A stretch of 64,000 bases of DNA from Limnohabitans sp. 2KL-27 (GTDB lineage Bacteria; Pseudomonadota; Gammaproteobacteria; Burkholderiales; Burkholderiaceae_C), in the NCBI RefSeq assembly GCF_001269345.1, contig NZ_CXOP01000002.1:1984853-2048852 (forward strand). Direction: 5' to 3'. Positions 7,868-17,684 of this stretch are shown in pieces; within the stretch, counting starts at the first letter, position 1, and each line of letters starts with the position of its first letter. The notes under the pieces are model-generated. The model was not told where the DNA came from, did not search any database, and was given only the letters and a program-made list of their open reading frames with translations. The position numbers were made by a program, and so were the translations under genes.

Positions 7868-7943
7868 TGGAGCGGGAAACGAGGCTCGAACTCGCGACCT
7901 CAACCTTGGCAAGGTTGCGCTCTACCAACTGAGCTATTCCCGC
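7868..7943 (-). tRNA. tRNA-Gly (anticodon GCC), copy 2
   Basis: 76 nt with encoded CCA: acceptor GCGGGAA/TTCCCGC, D-arm AGCTCAGTTGGTAGAGC, anticodon stem CAACC/GGTTG around TTGCCAA, T-arm GCGAGTTCGAGCCTCGT. The sequence is identical to the copy at 8141-8216. Confidence 0.97.
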
Positions 7944-8080
7944 ATTCTGAGCATCAAATTATACAACGAGAAAATGGGTGGCAGATCTGCATGCACTGCA
8001 AAATTCCGGATCAGAGAACTCGTTGATCTTTCTCGCTGGACCCATTTAAATGGCACAAGATAAAAGGCACAAGACCAACG

Positions 8081-8103
8081 AAAAAGGGAAGCATCAGCTT
8101 CCC
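8081..8103 (-). terminator. Terminator after the first tRNA-Gly
   Basis: Stem GGGAAGC/GCTTCCC with loop ATCA, followed on the minus strand by five T residues. Same stem as at 7814-7831 but a different loop, as expected if the tRNA gene was duplicated together with its terminator. Confidence 0.85.
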
Positions 8104-8140
8104 TTTGAGGTTGAAAGAAGTTGGCACTTCTTTCGGTGTT

Positions 8141-8216
8141 TGGAGCGGGAAACGAGGCTCGAACTCGCGACCTCAACCTTGGCAAGGTTGCGCTCTACCA
8201 ACTGAGCTATTCCCGC
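8141..8216 (-). tRNA. tRNA-Gly (anticodon GCC), copy 1
   Basis: 76 nt with encoded CCA, identical in sequence to the copy at 7868-7943. The shared flank TTGGCACTTCTTT precedes both copies on the plus strand, marking a tandem duplication of about 270 bp. Confidence 0.97.
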
Positions 8217-8315
8217 GTATTTCAGAAAACTCGGCATTGTAGGCCTTGTTCGCTGCAATGGTCAAATTGTAATGCAATTTCAGGCCAACTTGGAGGCTGA
8301 TCTGAAAATTTTGCA

Positions 8316-10739
8316 TCAATGTTTCACCGCCTCGGGTTTCACCGTGGCTGTGACAGCAGACAAATCCGCAGCAGCCACCTCTTCATCGCTCAGTGGCGTC
8401 GGCTTGGCTTCCAAAGCCACATCCAGCACCTGGTCAATCCACTTGACGGGCACAATTTCCAGACCGTTTTTGACATTACCGGGAATGTCCTGAAGGTCTT
8501 TGACGTTGTCCTCTGGGATCAACACGGTCTTGATACCACCGCGCAAAGCCGCCAGCAACTTTTCCTTCAGACCACCGATGGCCGTGACTTCACCGCGCAG
8601 GGTGATTTCACCCGTCATGGCCACATCGGCGCGCACAGGGATGCCCGTCATGGCCGACACCATGGCCGTGGTCATGGCCGCACCAGCACTCGGGCCATCC
8701 TTGGGGGTGGCGCCATCGGGCACGTGGATGTGCAAGTCTTTCTTCTCGAAAATCTCGTCCTTGATGCCCAAGAGGCGCGAGCGGCTGCGCACCACCGTGC
8801 GAGCAGCCTCCACCGACTCTTTCATCACGTCGCCGAGCGAACCCGTGCGGGTGATGACGCCTTTGCCGGGCATCAGGGCCGCTTCGATCGTCAGCAAATC
8901 GCCGCCCACCTCGGTCCAGGCCAATCCGACGACCTGACCGACCTGGTTCTTTTGCTCAGCGCGGCCATAGGAGTACTTGCGCACCCCTAAAAAGTCGTTC
9001 AGGTTGTCGGCGTTCACCACCACCTGTGGCGTCATTTGCTTGAGCAGCAAAGCCTTGACCACCTTGCGGCAGATCTTGCCCAGCTCGCGCTCAAGGGACC
9101 GCACACCCGCTTCGCGGGTGTAGTAACGCACCACATCGCGCACGGCCTCTTCGGTCACCTGCAGCTCGGAATCCTTCACACCGTTGTTGGTCATTTGCTT
9201 GGGCAGCAAATACTTCATGGCGATGCTGGTTTTTTCGTCTTCGGTGTAACCCGACAAACGGATCACTTCCATCCTGTCCAACAGGGCCGATGGGATGTTC
9301 ATCGAGTTGGAGGTGGCCACGAACATGACATCGCTCAGGTCAAAGTCGACTTCAACGTAATGATCTCCGAAAGTGTGGTTTTGCTCAGGGTCCAGCACCT
9401 CCAGCAAAGCACTCGAGGGATCCCCCCGAAAGTCGGTGCCCAGCTTGTCGATTTCGTCCAGCAGGAACAGCGGATTCTTGGTGCCCACCTTGTTCAGGTT
9501 TTGCAGCACCTTGCCGGGCAAAGCACCGATGTAGGTGCGGCGGTGCCCACGAATCTCGGCCTCGTCGCGCATGCCGCCCAGCGCCATGCGCACGTATTTG
9601 CGTCCCGTGGCCTTGGCAATCGACTGGCCCAGCGACGTCTTGCCCACGCCGGGTGGCCCGACCAAGCACAGGATGGGGGCCTTGACCTTGTCCACGCGCT
9701 GCTGCACCGCGAGGTATTCCAGGATGCGGTCTTTGACCTTGTCCAGGCCGAAGTGGTCCTGATTGAGAACGTCTTCGGCATTGGCCAGGTCGTGTTTGAG
9801 CTTGGTTTTTTTACCCCAAGGCAAGCCAATGAGCACATCCAGGTAGTTGCGCACGACCGACGCTTCTGCCGACATGGGCGACATGAGTTTGAGCTTTTTG
9901 AGCTCGCCATCGGCTTTTTTGCGGGCCTCGGCCGACATTTTGGCGGCCTTGATCTTCTTTTCGATTTCCTCGATGTCCGCGCCCTCTTCGCCATCGCCCA
10001 GTTCTTTCTGGATGGCCTTGACCTGCTCGTTCAGGTAAAAGTCGCGTTGGTTCTTTTCCATCTGCCGCTTGACGCGGCCACGGATGCGCTTGTCCACGTT
10101 CAGGATGTCCACCTCATGCTCCAACTGAGCAAACAGGTTTTCCAAACGCGACTTGATGTTGGCCAGGTCCAGGACCTGTTGCTTGTTTTCCAACTTGAGC
10201 GGCAGATGCGCTGCGATGGTGTCAGCCAAGCGACCTGGATCGTCGATGCTGGAGATCGAAGTCAGGATCTCAGGGGGAATTTTCTTGTTCAGTTTGACGT
10301 ACTGGTCAAACTGCTGCATCACGGCACGGCGCAGGGCCTCGATTTCGCTGCTGTCATCGGACTGCTCGGAAATGGGGTCCACCGGGGTCACAGAAGCCAC
10401 AAAGTGGGCTTCGCCATCCACGATCGACTTGACCAGGGCCCGTTGCTGACCTTCGACCAGGACCTTCACGGTGCCATCGGGCAATTTGAGCATCTGCAAA
10501 ATGGTGGACACGCAACCCACGTCGAACATGTCTTCGACGCCCGGTTCGTCTTTGGCCGCCGTCTTCTGGGCCACCAGCATGATGCGGCGCTCGGCAGCCA
10601 TGGCCGACTCCAGCGCCTTGATGCTTTTGGGGCGACCCACAAACAGCGGAATCACCATGTGAGGGAAGACCACCACGTCGCGCAGGGGCAACATGGGCAG
10701 TTCAATCAGGGTGGATGGCAAAGGTGTGTGTCCAGACAT
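8316..10739 (-). CDS. lon: ATP-dependent protease Lon (LonA type)
   Basis: An 807-aa cytosolic AAA+ serine protease that degrades misfolded and specific regulatory proteins. Order: N-terminal substrate-binding LON domain (PMLPLRDVVVFPHM), coiled middle region, AAA+ domain with Walker A GPPGVGKT near residue 360 and Walker B LFLLDEIDKLG, then the protease domain with the Ser-Lys dyad (Ser in PKDGPSAG near 682, Lys in GGLKEKLLAAL near 725). Length is normal. The start is preceded by TGAGGGA. It is last in the tig-clpP-clpX-lon series, 98 bp after clpX. A heat-shock sigma-32 promoter would be expected but I could not identify a convincing one. Confidence 0.97.
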   Translation of the reverse strand: MSGHTPLPSTLIELPMLPLRDVVVFPHMVIPLFVGRPKSIKALESAMAAERRIMLVAQKTAAKDEPGVEDMFDVGCVSTILQMLKLPDGTVKVLVEGQQRALVKSIVDGEAHFVASVTPVDPISEQSDDSSEIEALRRAVMQQFDQYVKLNKKIPPEILTSISSIDDPGRLADTIAAHLPLKLENKQQVLDLANIKSRLENLFAQLEHEVDILNVDKRIRGRVKRQMEKNQRDFYLNEQVKAIQKELGDGEEGADIEEIEKKIKAAKMSAEARKKADGELKKLKLMSPMSAEASVVRNYLDVLIGLPWGKKTKLKHDLANAEDVLNQDHFGLDKVKDRILEYLAVQQRVDKVKAPILCLVGPPGVGKTSLGQSIAKATGRKYVRMALGGMRDEAEIRGHRRTYIGALPGKVLQNLNKVGTKNPLFLLDEIDKLGTDFRGDPSSALLEVLDPEQNHTFGDHYVEVDFDLSDVMFVATSNSMNIPSALLDRMEVIRLSGYTEDEKTSIAMKYLLPKQMTNNGVKDSELQVTEEAVRDVVRYYTREAGVRSLERELGKICRKVVKALLLKQMTPQVVVNADNLNDFLGVRKYSYGRAEQKNQVGQVVGLAWTEVGGDLLTIEAALMPGKGVITRTGSLGDVMKESVEAARTVVRSRSRLLGIKDEIFEKKDLHIHVPDGATPKDGPSAGAAMTTAMVSAMTGIPVRADVAMTGEITLRGEVTAIGGLKEKLLAALRGGIKTVLIPEDNVKDLQDIPGNVKNGLEIVPVKWIDQVLDVALEAKPTPLSDEEVAAADLSAVTATVKPEAVKH

Positions 10740-10837
10740 GGTATGTCCCTCAGGTCAATTCAAAGCACGTGGATGCTGCAACTGCGATTTCAACCCATCG
10801 AGACGAAGGGGTATTCATGGGGTGCAGCAACAGTGGT

Positions 10838-12103
10838 TCAGGCCTGCTTGGCCGACTCGCGGTAAACCAGCAGCGGGGGCTTGTTGTCGTCGATGACGGA
10901 CTCGTCCACCACAACTTTTTCGACGTTCGCTTGGTTGGGCAGTTCAAACATGGTGTCGATCAGGGCCTGCTCCATGATGGAGCGCAAACCACGGGCGCCC
11001 GTTTTGCGCGCCAAGGCCTTGCGGGCCATGGCCGTGAGTGCGTTGGGTCGCACTTCGAGCTCGACGCCTTCCATGGCCAGCAATTTGGTGAACTGTTTGA
11101 CGACCGCGTTTTTCGGCTCGGTCAGGATTTGCACCAGCGCCTCTTCACTCAACTCGGCCAAAGTGGCCACCACCGGCAAACGGCCCACCAGCTCGGGGAT
11201 CAAGCCAAACTTGATCAGGTCTTCAGGTTCGACTTCGTTGAACACGTCGGTGAGCGAACGCTGCTTCTTGCTTTTGACCGTGGCGCCAAAACCAATGCCA
11301 CCGGATTCGGTGCGGTTTTCGATGACTTTTTCCAGCCCGGCAAATGCGCCACCGCAGATGAACAAGATGTTGGTCGTGTCGATCTGCAAAAAGTCTTGAT
11401 TGGGGTGCTTGCGACCACCTTGCGGAGGGACGCTGGCCATGGTGCCTTCGACCAATTTGAGCAGCGCTTGTTGCACGCCCTCCCCCGACACGTCGCGGGT
11501 GATCGAGGGATTGTCAGATTTGCGGGTGATCTTGTCGATTTCGTCGATATAAACGATGCCGCGCTGGGCGCGCTCGACGTCGTAGTTGCAGGTTTGCAGC
11601 AACTTGGCCACGATGTTTTCAACGTCCTCGCCCACATAACCGGCTTCGGTCAACGTGGTGGCATCGGCCATGACAAAGGGCACATCCAGCATGCGCGCCA
11701 TGGTCTGGGCCAGCAAGGTCTTGCCCGAACCCGTGGGGCCAATCAGCAAGATGTTGCTCTTGGCCAGCTCCACATCGTCTTTTTTGGCGCCTTCTTTGTG
11801 TTTGAGGCGCTTGTAATGGTTGTACACCGCGACCGCGAGACTGCGTTTGGCCTTTTCCTGGCCAATCACATAGTTGTCGAGGTTGGTCTTGATGTCGAGT
11901 GGCGTGGGCAAGCCTTCTTTGGCACCTTCGCTCACCGTCGAAGTGGCCAATTCATCGCGCACGATGTCATTGCACAAATCGATGCATTCGTCACAAATGA
12001 ACACCGACGGACCTGCGATCAACTTCTTGACCTCGTGCTGGCTTTTGCCGCAAAAGGAGCAGAACAGGTTTTTCTCAGTGCTTGAGCCTTTTTTATCGGC
12101 CAT
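10838..12103 (-). CDS. clpX: ClpX, ATPase subunit of the ClpXP protease
   Basis: A 421-aa AAA+ unfoldase that feeds substrates to ClpP. The N-terminal zinc-binding domain has four cysteines (CSFCGKS and CDECIDLC). Walker A GPTGSGKT lies near residue 120 and Walker B is IVYIDEIDK. The pore loop GYVGEDVE and the ClpP-contact IGF-type loop region ([10 protein letters not shown]) are present. Length is normal. It lies downstream of clpP, but a strong terminator sits between the two, so clpX may depend on read-through or on its own promoter. Confidence 0.97.
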   Translation of the reverse strand: MADKKGSSTEKNLFCSFCGKSQHEVKKLIAGPSVFICDECIDLCNDIVRDELATSTVSEGAKEGLPTPLDIKTNLDNYVIGQEKAKRSLAVAVYNHYKRLKHKEGAKKDDVELAKSNILLIGPTGSGKTLLAQTMARMLDVPFVMADATTLTEAGYVGEDVENIVAKLLQTCNYDVERAQRGIVYIDEIDKITRKSDNPSITRDVSGEGVQQALLKLVEGTMASVPPQGGRKHPNQDFLQIDTTNILFICGGAFAGLEKVIENRTESGGIGFGATVKSKKQRSLTDVFNEVEPEDLIKFGLIPELVGRLPVVATLAELSEEALVQILTEPKNAVVKQFTKLLAMEGVELEVRPNALTAMARKALARKTGARGLRSIMEQALIDTMFELPNQANVEKVVVDESVIDDNKPPLLVYRESAKQA

Positions 12104-12141
12104 AAATGTCGCCTCGGTATCCGTAATTCGTCAATGATAAC

Positions 12142-12181
12142 GAAAGAAAAACGGCGTTCACCCTTTGGGGGTCAACGCCGT
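12142..12181 (-). terminator. Terminator between clpP and clpX
   Basis: Stem ACGGCGTT/AACGCCGT extended inside by ACCC/GGGT around a short loop; the minus strand continues TTTTTCTTTC. It sits 30 bp after the clpP stop and before clpX, so it could set the ratio of ClpP to ClpX. Confidence 0.8.
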
Positions 12182-12210
12182 CAGCCAGGGCGCCGGAAAG
12201 CCGGCAACCC

Positions 12211-12819
12211 TCAAGCACGTTTGGAAATCACTTCGTCAATCAAACCGTAGTCTTTGGACTCGGCCGCTGACAGGTAATAGTCACGCTCGGTATCGAATTC
12301 AATTTTCGACAGCGGCTGTCCGGTGTTCTCGGACAGGATGCGGTTCAACTGGGCACGGGTCTTGACGATCTCGCGGGCCGCGATTTCGATTTCGGTGGCC
12401 TGACCACGCGCACCGCCCAAAGGCTGGTGGATCATGATCTTGGAGTTGGGCAGCGCAAAGCGCTTGCCCTTGGCCCCCGAAGACAGCAAGAACGCGCCCA
12501 TGCTGGCGGCCATGCCGTTGCAAAGTGTGGACACATCGGGCTTGATGAAATTCATGGTGTCGTAAATCGCCATGCCGGCGCTGACCGAACCACCAGGAGA
12601 GTTGATGTAGAGCGAAATGTCCTTTTCGGGGTTTTCACTCTCCAAAAACAGCAACTGGGCCACGATCAAATTGGCCATGTGGTCATTGACCTCACCCACC
12701 AAAAAGATCACGCGCTCCTTGAGCAAACGCGAATAGATGTCATAAGCACGTTCGCCACGGCCCGATTGCTCGATGACCATGGGCACCATGCCCAAATTTG
12801 TGATGTCCAGTGCGCTCAT
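12211..12819 (-). CDS. clpP: ClpP protease subunit
   Basis: A 202-aa serine peptidase that forms the tetradecameric chamber used with ClpX. The catalytic triad is visible: S106 in [10 protein letters not shown]131 in MIHQPLGG and D180 in TERDYYL. The start at 12819 is supported by CTGGAGAAAAG; a longer in-frame extension upstream is not family-like. It lies 123 bp after tig on the same strand, with a 12-bp inverted repeat in between. Confidence 0.97.
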   Translation of the reverse strand: MSALDITNLGMVPMVIEQSGRGERAYDIYSRLLKERVIFLVGEVNDHMANLIVAQLLFLESENPEKDISLYINSPGGSVSAGMAIYDTMNFIKPDVSTLCNGMAASMGAFLLSSGAKGKRFALPNSKIMIHQPLGGARGQATEIEIAAREIVKTRAQLNRILSENTGQPLSKIEFDTERDYYLSAAESKDYGLIDEVISKRA

Positions 12820-12876
12820 CTTTTCTCCAGAAAATTCATGGATTACTTTAACCGGGTTTTCAACCCCACCAAAGAG

Positions 12877-12919
12877 ATGGGGCTTGTGAGCCAGACTGCA
12901 AGCCCGGCACAAGCCCCAT
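12877..12919. repeat. Long inverted repeat between tig and clpP
   Basis: A perfect 12-bp repeat, ATGGGGCTTGTG with CACAAGCCCCAT, around a 19-nt loop. There is no clean T-run on either side, so it is not an ordinary terminator. It lies in the 5' leader of clpP and could be an RNase processing site or an attenuating structure (inference). Confidence 0.7.
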
Positions 12920-12942
12920 GCATCAAGGTTTCAATGGACCGA

Positions 12943-14256
12943 TCAGGCCTGCTGACCCATCAACTCTTCAAAAGAGATGGCTTTTTCGACCACTTTGGCC
13001 TGGGCCAATACGAAGTCGGAGACGTTGCTTTCGATCACCACGGCTTCGACTTCGGCCATGCGCTGGTTGTCGCTGTTGTACCACCGCACCACATCATCGG
13101 GACGCTCGTAGCTGGAAGCGAGCTCCTGGATGTGAGCCTGGATCTGTTCGGCCTTGGCATGCAGGGTGTTGCCACGCACGACTTCGGCCACCACCAGGCC
13201 CAGGCGCACGCGCTGCTCGGCTTGGGGGCGGAAAATATCGTCGGGAATCGGGGCCTTGTCGGCGTCCTTGACACCACGCTGCTTCAGGTCGGCGCGAGCA
13301 CCTTCCTTGAGGCGTTCGATTTCGTTTTGCACGATCGACTGGGGCAGATCCAACTCGGCCTTGGCCACCAAAGCGTCCATGGCCGCTTGCTTGTTGCGGG
13401 CCAGCAAGCGGAACTTCACTTCGCGCTCGAGGTTCTTGCGGATGTCGGCGCGCAGGCCTTCGACGGTCGCGTCGGCGATGCCCAAGGACTTGGCCAGAGC
13501 TTCGTTGACTTCGGGCAAGTTGGCGGCTTCGATTTTCTTGACGGTGACCATGAAGTCAGCGGTTTTGCCCGCCACATCCTGGCCGTGGTAATCCGCAGGG
13601 AAGGCCAAGGGGAAGGTCTTGCTTTCGCCCGACTTCATGCCGCTCACAGCCTCTTCGAACTCCTTGAGCATCTGGCCGTCGCCCAAGATGAACTGGAAGT
13701 CTTCGGCTTTGCCGCCAGCGAACACTTCACCGTCGATCTTGCCTTCAAAGTCAATCGTGGCGCGGTCACCTTCTTGGGCTGCGGCGTCCTGGGCACGCTG
13801 AGCAAAGGTGCGGCGCTGCTTGCGCAGGATGTCCACAGTCTTGTCGATGGCGGCGTCAGAGACCTCGGCGGTCAATTTTTCGACTTCGGTGTCGGCCAGG
13901 TTGCCCAGTTTGACTTCGGGGTAAACCTCAAAAATGGCTTCGAAATTCAGCTCGCCTTCGGGTGCGCCTTCTTTTTCGGAAATGCGGGGTTGACCGGCCA
14001 CGCGCACTTGGGCTTCATTGGCGGCCACAGAAAATGCCTCGCCCACTTTGTCGTTCAACACTTCGTACTGAACCGAGTAGCCATAGCGCTGGGCGACCAC
14101 ATTCATGGGCACTTTGCCAGGACGAAAACCGTCCATCTTGACCGTGCGGGCCATTTTCTTCAGGCGTGCATCCACTTCGGACTGAATGGCCGTCACGGGC
14201 ACAGTCAGGGTGATCTTGCGTTCCAGCTTTTCAAGGGTTTCAACAGTCACAGTCAT
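12943..14256 (-). CDS. tig: Trigger factor
   Basis: A 437-aa ribosome-associated chaperone and peptidyl-prolyl isomerase that meets nascent chains at the exit tunnel. The ribosome-binding signature appears as FRPGKVPMNVVAQRYG near residues 44-60. The FKBP-like domain follows (EGDRATIDFEGKIDGEVFAGGKAEDF) and then the C-terminal arm region. Length is normal. It is first in the conserved tig-clpP-clpX-lon order and lies 66 bp after tRNA-Leu(TAG) on the same strand. Confidence 0.97.
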   Translation of the reverse strand: MTVTVETLEKLERKITLTVPVTAIQSEVDARLKKMARTVKMDGFRPGKVPMNVVAQRYGYSVQYEVLNDKVGEAFSVAANEAQVRVAGQPRISEKEGAPEGELNFEAIFEVYPEVKLGNLADTEVEKLTAEVSDAAIDKTVDILRKQRRTFAQRAQDAAAQEGDRATIDFEGKIDGEVFAGGKAEDFQFILGDGQMLKEFEEAVSGMKSGESKTFPLAFPADYHGQDVAGKTADFMVTVKKIEAANLPEVNEALAKSLGIADATVEGLRADIRKNLEREVKFRLLARNKQAAMDALVAKAELDLPQSIVQNEIERLKEGARADLKQRGVKDADKAPIPDDIFRPQAEQRVRLGLVVAEVVRGNTLHAKAEQIQAHIQELASSYERPDDVVRWYNSDNQRMAEVEAVVIESNVSDFVLAQAKVVEKAISFEELMGQQA

Positions 14257-14321
14257 CGTCGTTCTCGGTTAATTGAATGTCTCTCAGGCCAATGGGTCAA
14301 CACCGTTGGCCAAAAGTCGGT

Positions 14322-14408
14322 TGGTGCGCGGGGCGGGACTCGAACCCGCACAGTGTTGCCACCGTCAGGACCTAAACCTGGTGCGTCTACCAATTTCGCC
14401 ACCCGCGC
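14322..14408 (-). tRNA. tRNA-Leu (anticodon TAG)
   Basis: 87 nt with encoded CCA. Acceptor GCGCGGG/CCCGCGC, D-arm with GGTAGACGC, anticodon loop TTTAGGT (TAG), a long class II variable arm, T-arm GCGGGTTCGAGTCCCGC. It lies immediately upstream of trigger factor, a common arrangement in proteobacteria as I recall. Confidence 0.95.
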
Positions 14409-14524
14409 AGGTCCAAACAAAAAGGGCGACAGGCCCGTCGCACGACCCGAAAGCCCCACGACGCACCTGACCGCCCGGTTGAAATCGGTCAACTTTCTAT
14501 TTTAGCCGCTTCATTTGTCCAAAT

Positions 14525-17500
14525 TCAGGCGCGGGCTTGATTTGGGCGCTCAATTCTGAACCAGGCCGCGTACATGGCCGGCAGCGCCAGCAGGGTCAAG
14601 GCCGTGGCCACGATCAGGCCCCCCATGATGGCCACCGCCATCGGCCCCCAGAAAATACTGCGGGACAATGGAATCATGGCCAGCACCGCAGCAGCGGCGG
14701 TGAGCACGATGGGGCGCAAACGCCGCACCGCCGACTCCACAATCGCCTGCCACGGGGCCATGCCCGCGGCCCGGTCTTGCTCAATCTGGTCGATCAAGAT
14801 GACCGAATTGCGCTGGATCATGCCCATGAGCGCGATCACGCCGAGCAGGGCCACAAAGCCAAAGGGGCGGTCCAGCACCAGCAATGCGCCGGCCACACCC
14901 GCCATGCCCAGGGGTCCGGTCAAAAACACCAACATGGCCCGGCTGAAGCTTTGCAGCTGCAGCATCAGCAAGGTGAAGGTGATGAACAGCATGACCGGCA
15001 CACCCGCTGCGATGGACGCCGAGCCTTTGGCACTTTCCTCCACCGCGCCCGCCACCTCAATGCGATAACCGTTCAGGCCCTGGCCTTGCCAGGTGGCCTC
15101 GGTCTTTTTGAGGTCAGGCAGCAGCTGCGCCGTGACCGTGGCCCCTTGCAGGCCCTCGGCAATGTCGGCCTGCACGGTGATGGCAAACTGCCGACCCTCG
15201 CGCCACATCACGCCCGGCTCCCAGGCCAATACCGGCGTGGCAATTTGCAGCAAGGGGATGAAACGCCCCGAGGCCGTGGGCACATAAGCCTGGCCCAAGT
15301 CCGACAAGGCATCGCGCTCGGCCAAAGGCTGGCGCAGCACGATCTCGATCAGCTTGTCGCCGTCACGGTACTGACCCACCGCGCTGCCCGACAGCAAGGT
15401 GCGCGAAGCCTGCGCGATGGACTGGCTGCTCACGCCCAAAGCGCGGGCTTTGGCTTGGTCCACCTCCAGACGCACCGACTTGACCGACTCGTTCCAGTTG
15501 TCGTTCACGCCGCGCGTGTTGGGGTTCTGGCGCATTTGGGCCTTGATCTCGTCGGCCTTCTGGCGCAGGACCTTGGGGTCCGAGCCCACCACCCGGAACT
15601 GCACCGGGTAAGGCACAGGCGGGCCATTGGGCAGCAATTTCACACGCCCACGCACTTCGGGGAACTCCTGGGCCAGCAAGGCGGGCAGCTTTGCACGCAG
15701 CACTTCGCGGGTTTTCAAGTCGGTCGGCTGCACGATCAACTGCGACACGTTGGTTTGCGGAAACACCTGGTCCAGCGGCAGGTAAAAGCGCGGCACGCCA
15801 GAGCCGACCCAGGCAGTGACCGATTTGACGCCCTGCTCCTGGGCCAAGCGCTGCTCCACGAGGCGCGTGATGTCCTCACTGGCCTGAACAGGAGAGCCCT
15901 CCGGCAGCCACAGGTCCACCATGATCTCTGGACGGCTGGAGTCCGGGAAGAACTGCTGCTGTACCTTGCCCATGCCCACCATGCCCAGGGCAAACAAAGC
16001 GATGGTGATGGCAATCGTTTTCCAGCGGTGGGTCACGCACCAAGTCACCCAAGCGCGAAAGTGCCGGTAAAACGGCGTGTCATACATCTCGGCCGAATCC
16101 AGGTGCTGCGCCGACACGGCGTGCGCGGGCGGCTTGAGCAGCCAAGCCCCCAAATAAGGCACAAAGTAAACCGAAGCCACCCAGCTCACCAACAGCGCCA
16201 CCACCGTGACCGCAAAAATCGCAAAGGTGTACTCGCCCGTCATGGACTTGGCCATGCCGATTGGCAAGAAACCGGCGGCGGTGATCAAGGTGCCCGTGAG
16301 CATGGGCATGGCGGTCAGTTCGTAGGCAAAGGTCGCCGCACGCACCTTGTCATAGCCCTCTTCCATTTTGCGCACCATCATTTCCACCGCAATGATGGCG
16401 TCGTCCACCAGCAAACCCAAAGCGATGATGAGCGAGCCCAGTGAGATTTTGTGCAGGCCAATGCCAAAGTAATGCATGGCCAAAAAGGTCACCGCCAACA
16501 CCAGCGGGATGGTGATGCCCACCACCAGGCCGGGGCGGATGTCCAGCGTCCAGCGCCGCCAAAAGGGGTGTTGACCTGGCCGCTGGTGCAGGCCCAGCGC
16601 CAAGAAGCTCACCGCCAACACAATCACCACCGCCTCGATCAGCACCTTGATGAACTCGTTGACCGAACTCGACACCGCGCTGGGCTGGTCCTGCACCTGG
16701 GTCAGGCTCATGCCCGCAGGCAGGCTGGCCTGCGTGGCCGCGATCGCGACCCGCAAGGACTTGCCCAGGGCGATGATGTCGCCGCCTTTGGCCATGGACA
16801 CCCCCAGCGCGATCACCTCCTGGCCCTCATGGCGAACCTTCACACTGGCCGGGTCCGCATAACCCCGGGTCACCGTGGCGATGTCGGACAGGCGAATTTG
16901 CGCACCCGAGGCCCCGCGAATGGGCAAGGCCTTCAAATCTTCCAGGCTCTGGAACTGGCCGCCCACGCGCACCTGCACCACATCGGCCGGCGACTGGATG
17001 CTGCCCGCCGATTCGACCGCGTTTTGCTGATTCAGCTGGGCCAAGACCGAGCTCATGTCCAGACCCATTTGCGAAAGCCGCTTTTGCGAGACTTCCACAA
17101 AGACCTTTTCATCTTGCACGCCAAACAACTCGACCTTGGCCACATCGGGCACGCGCAGCAACTCCTGGCGCAAGCTGTCGGCCTGGGTTTTGACCTCGGC
17201 CGAGGAGAAGCCCTGGCCGCCCAGCGCGTAAATCACGCCGTAGACATCGCCAAACTCATCGTTGAAAAACGGTCCGATCACGCCCGGCGGGAGGCTGCCG
17301 CGCATGTCACCGATCTTTTTGCGCACGGTGTACCAAATTTGCGGCACATCGCCGGGCTTGGAGTTGTCCTTGATCTGGAAAATGATTTGCGCCTCGCCCG
17401 GCTTGGAATAACTGCGGATCTTGTCGGCAAAGGGCACTTCCTGCAGCGTGCGCTCGATCTTGTCGGTCACTTGCTCAGCCACTTGCTCTGCCGTGGCACC

Positions 17501-17680
17501 CGGCCAATAGGCCCGAACGACCATGGCGCGGAAGGTGAAGGGCGGGTCTTCGTCCTGCCCCAACTGGAAATAAGAAGCCATGCCCAGAACCATCAGCACC
17601 ACCATCAGGTAGCGGGTCAGGGCCGGATGCTCAAGCGCCCAGCGCGAGAGGTTGAATCGGGTGTTGTCGTTGCGGCTCAT
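14525..17680 (-). CDS. RND efflux pump inner-membrane permease (HAE1-like)
   Basis: A 1051-aa proton-driven exporter of the resistance-nodulation-division superfamily. An N-terminal TM (TRYLMVVLMVLGMASYFQL) is followed by the first periplasmic porter domain, TM2-6 with the family Asp-rich region (LIIALGLLVDDAIIAVEMM), then the duplicated second half with the second periplasmic domain and TM8-12 (GPLGMAGVAGALLVLDRPFGFVALLGVIALMGMIQRNSVILID). Length is normal for the family. It is 4 bp downstream of its adaptor gene. No outer-membrane TolC-type gene is in the window, so the pump probably borrows one. The substrate cannot be predicted from sequence. Confidence 0.93.
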   Translation of the reverse strand: MSRNDNTRFNLSRWALEHPALTRYLMVVLMVLGMASYFQLGQDEDPPFTFRAMVVRAYWPGATAEQVAEQVTDKIERTLQEVPFADKIRSYSKPGEAQIIFQIKDNSKPGDVPQIWYTVRKKIGDMRGSLPPGVIGPFFNDEFGDVYGVIYALGGQGFSSAEVKTQADSLRQELLRVPDVAKVELFGVQDEKVFVEVSQKRLSQMGLDMSSVLAQLNQQNAVESAGSIQSPADVVQVRVGGQFQSLEDLKALPIRGASGAQIRLSDIATVTRGYADPASVKVRHEGQEVIALGVSMAKGGDIIALGKSLRVAIAATQASLPAGMSLTQVQDQPSAVSSSVNEFIKVLIEAVVIVLAVSFLALGLHQRPGQHPFWRRWTLDIRPGLVVGITIPLVLAVTFLAMHYFGIGLHKISLGSLIIALGLLVDDAIIAVEMMVRKMEEGYDKVRAATFAYELTAMPMLTGTLITAAGFLPIGMAKSMTGEYTFAIFAVTVVALLVSWVASVYFVPYLGAWLLKPPAHAVSAQHLDSAEMYDTPFYRHFRAWVTWCVTHRWKTIAITIALFALGMVGMGKVQQQFFPDSSRPEIMVDLWLPEGSPVQASEDITRLVEQRLAQEQGVKSVTAWVGSGVPRFYLPLDQVFPQTNVSQLIVQPTDLKTREVLRAKLPALLAQEFPEVRGRVKLLPNGPPVPYPVQFRVVGSDPKVLRQKADEIKAQMRQNPNTRGVNDNWNESVKSVRLEVDQAKARALGVSSQSIAQASRTLLSGSAVGQYRDGDKLIEIVLRQPLAERDALSDLGQAYVPTASGRFIPLLQIATPVLAWEPGVMWREGRQFAITVQADIAEGLQGATVTAQLLPDLKKTEATWQGQGLNGYRIEVAGAVEESAKGSASIAAGVPVMLFITFTLLMLQLQSFSRAMLVFLTGPLGMAGVAGALLVLDRPFGFVALLGVIALMGMIQRNSVILIDQIEQDRAAGMAPWQAIVESAVRRLRPIVLTAAAAVLAMIPLSRSIFWGPMAVAIMGGLIVATALTLLALPAMYAAWFRIERPNQARA

Positions 17681-17684
17681 GCGT

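Larger units (their letters stand above)
7800..8216. repeat. Tandem duplication of tRNA-Gly with its terminator
   Basis: Two units each consist of a GGGAAGC hairpin, the flank TTGGCACTTCTTT, a short spacer and an identical tRNA-Gly. The spacers differ (TCTTGTGTT versus CGGTGTT) and the hairpin loops differ, so the duplication is not brand new while the tRNA sequences have been kept identical. The 137 bp between the first tRNA and the second hairpin holds no gene that I can see. Confidence 0.8.

Noticed and set aside
10740..10837. Sigma-32 heat-shock promoter for lon
   Set aside because: TTGAAA is present on the minus strand, but no CCCCAT-like -10 box lies at acceptable spacing.
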